Origin: Pseudomonadota bacterium
Lineage (GTDB): Bacteria > Pseudomonadota > Alphaproteobacteria > Acetobacterales > Acetobacteraceae
Assembly: GCA_021805485.1 (NCBI GenBank)
Contig: JAJZFF010000532.1
Location: 1 to 7,598, forward strand
Direction: 5' to 3'
DNA length: 7,598 nt
Below are positions 6,682 to 7,598 of the stretch, in pieces. Every line of letters begins with the position of its first letter. The stretch's first letter is position 1. Position numbers and translations under genes: made by a program. A model generated the notes under the pieces. It made no database searches. It was not told where the DNA came from and worked only from the letters and a program-made list of their open reading frames with translations.

Positions 6682-6804
6682 GCGCCGATCGCGACGCTTC
6701 TCACCGTGCGATTCACGGCTCCGGCGTGGCCGCCTGCGCCGATCGCGACGCTTCTCACCGTGCGATTCACGGCTGCGGCGTGGCCGCCTGCGCCAATCGC
6801 ACGT
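6682..6804. repeat. 54-bp tandem duplication spanning the 3' end of sufE
   Basis: Copy 1 (6682-6735) and copy 2 (6736-6789) are 54 bp each and differ at one base (C at 6721, G at 6775). A short degenerate third start, GCGCCAATCGCACG, follows at 6790. Copy 2 contains the sufE stop codon (6767-6769) and its last codons, and copy 1 lies wholly downstream of sufE. Each copy also has a small hairpin, CCGTG-CGATT-CACGG (6704-6718 and 6758-6772). It has no T run on either side, so a terminator role is weak. The near identity of the copies points to a recent duplication. Confidence 0.93.
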
Positions 6805-7249
6805 GCATCGCCGCACGCTCGCGGATCGTCCGCGCCATGGCCGCGACGCCATTGCCGCGATTGGTGGAAAGCGCCGCGATCAGGCCGAGATCACGCAGGA
6901 ACTTGGGGTCGGTGGCGGCGATCTCCTCCGGCGGGCGGCCGGAATAGACGCGCAGCATCAGGGCCACCAACCCCGAGACGATGGCGGCGTCCGAGGCGCC
7001 GGCCAGCCACAGCGCACCGGCGCGCCATTCCGACGCCAGCCACACCTTGCTCTGGCAGCCGATGACGCGATGCGCCTCGTCCATCCAGTCGGCAGGAAAA
7101 GCGGGCAGCTTGCGGCCGAGTTCGATGATGTACTGGTATCGCTCCATCCAGTCGTCGAACACGGCGAGCTCCTCGCCGATGGCCGCGATGGCCTCGGCCG
7201 CCGTCGTCTCCTCCGGCCGATAGAACGGACCCGCCACGGTCGTGGTCAA
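6767..7249 (-). CDS. sufE: SufE-family cysteine desulfurase sulfur acceptor
   Basis: SufE accepts a persulfide sulfur from the cysteine desulfurase SufS and passes it on for Fe-S cluster assembly. The 160-residue product has the family core: [19 protein letters not shown] (31-49), then [12 protein letters not shown] with the acceptor Cys65, and YSGRPPEEI followed by FLRDLGL near the middle. The usual family length is about 140 residues. The start is uncertain. A TTG at 7249 overlaps the hslU stop by 3 bp, and a GTG at 7237 is the next choice; neither has a visible Shine-Dalgarno, which fits coupling to hslU. The C-terminal residues after the conserved part ([12 protein letters not shown]) run into a 54-bp tandem repeat that carries the stop codon. 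The gene is not beside other suf genes here, so it may act with a suf operon elsewhere; a CsdE-like role is an alternative. Confidence 0.93.
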   Translation of the reverse strand: MTTTVAGPFYRPEETTAAEAIAAIGEELAVFDDWMERYQYIIELGRKLPAFPADWMDEAHRVIGCQSKVWLASEWRAGALWLAGASDAAIVSGLVALMLRVYSGRPPEEIAATDPKFLRDLGLIAALSTNRGNGVAAMARTIRERAAMHVRLAQAATPQP

Positions 7250-7598
7250 AGAATGAACCGGCTGAGATCGCCCCGCGCGGCGAGCGGGGCGACGCGGTCG
7301 CGGACATAGGCCGCATCGACCGTCACCGTCTCGCCGCCACGGTCGGAGGCGGTGAAACTGATCTCCTCGAGCAGTTTCTCCAGCACCGTGTGCAGGCGTC
7401 GGGCGCCGATGTTCTCGATCCGCTCGTTGATGTCAGCGGCAAGCTCGGCGAGCGCGCCGACCGCATCCTCGGCGAACTCCAGCCGCACGCCCTCGGTCGC
7501 CATCAGCGCCACGTACTGCTTGAGCAGCGAATGCTCGGGCTCGGTGAGGATGCGGCGCAGATCGGCGCGCGAGAGCGGCGCCAGCTCGACGCGGATCG
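7246..7598 (-). CDS. hslU: HslU (ClpY) ATPase subunit of the HslUV protease, C-terminal part (cut by window edge)
   Basis: HslU unfolds substrates using ATP and feeds them to the HslV peptidase. Only the last 116 residues are present; the AAA+ core lies beyond the right edge. The sequence shown matches the HslU end closely: [34 protein letters not shown], read as [20 protein letters not shown] and [10 protein letters not shown], then [20 protein letters not shown] and LEEISF, which hold the sensor-2 arginine region. The last residues LSRFIL are the conserved tail that, in studied HslU proteins, docks onto HslV. The intact tail suggests a functional subunit. The stop overlaps the proposed sufE start by 3 bp. 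hslV is expected beyond the right edge. Confidence 0.95.
   Translation of the reverse strand, partial: IRVELAPLSRADLRRILTEPEHSLLKQYVALMATEGVRLEFAEDAVGALAELAADINERIENIGARRLHTVLEKLLEEISFTASDRGGETVTVDAAYVRDRVAPLAARGDLSRFIL

Noticed and set aside
6704..6718. Stem-loop CCGTG-CGATT-CACGG as a bidirectional terminator between the convergent genes
   Set aside because: The stem is only 5 bp and no T run follows on either strand. Its second copy overlaps the sufE stop. It is described as part of the 54-bp repeat only.

Overview
This is a GC-rich chromosomal window with the gene content and order of an Alphaproteobacterium, possibly Rhodospirillales/Acetobacteraceae. That placement rests on the trpG-trpD-trpC-moaC-moeA order and the protein styles, and I did no search. 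Nearly every base is assigned to a housekeeping gene or one signalling gene. I see no mobile element, CRISPR array, phage gene or RNA gene.

Layout: (1) positions 1-3454, minus strand, hold a tight five-gene block read right to left. It runs trpG (glutaminase of anthranilate synthase), trpD (anthranilate phosphoribosyltransferase), trpC (indole-3-glycerol phosphate synthase), moaC (cyclic pyranopterin monophosphate synthase) and the first 132 codons of moeA (molybdopterin molybdenumtransferase), which leaves the window at the left edge. Spacings are short or overlapping, so one transcript is likely. It joins three tryptophan steps to two molybdenum cofactor steps. trpE, trpF and trpAB are not in the window. 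(2) Positions 3455-3916 are a divergent intergenic region with short tandem repeats, one AT-rich dyad, a 7-bp hairpin and a weak candidate promoter for trpG. (3) Positions 3917-6670, plus strand, encode a soluble GAF-GAF-GGDEF-EAL protein of about 917 residues, predicted to make and/or degrade cyclic di-GMP. Its catalytic motifs look intact and it has an unusual helical C-terminal tail. (4) Positions 6671-6766 lie between convergent genes and contain most of a 54-bp tandem duplication that also covers the 3' end of sufE. (5) Positions 6767-7598, minus strand, hold sufE (sulfur acceptor for Fe-S cluster assembly) and the last 116 codons of hslU (ATPase of the HslUV protease). They overlap by 3 bp and are probably co-transcribed.

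No new multi-gene system is evident. The features most worth a second look are two in-frame tandem repeats at gene junctions. One is a 15-bp unit repeated six times at the trpG/trpD boundary, carrying a GTG codon in the trpD frame in every unit. The other is a 54-bp unit repeated twice that duplicates the sufE stop region. The C-terminal tail of the cyclic di-GMP protein is also of interest.
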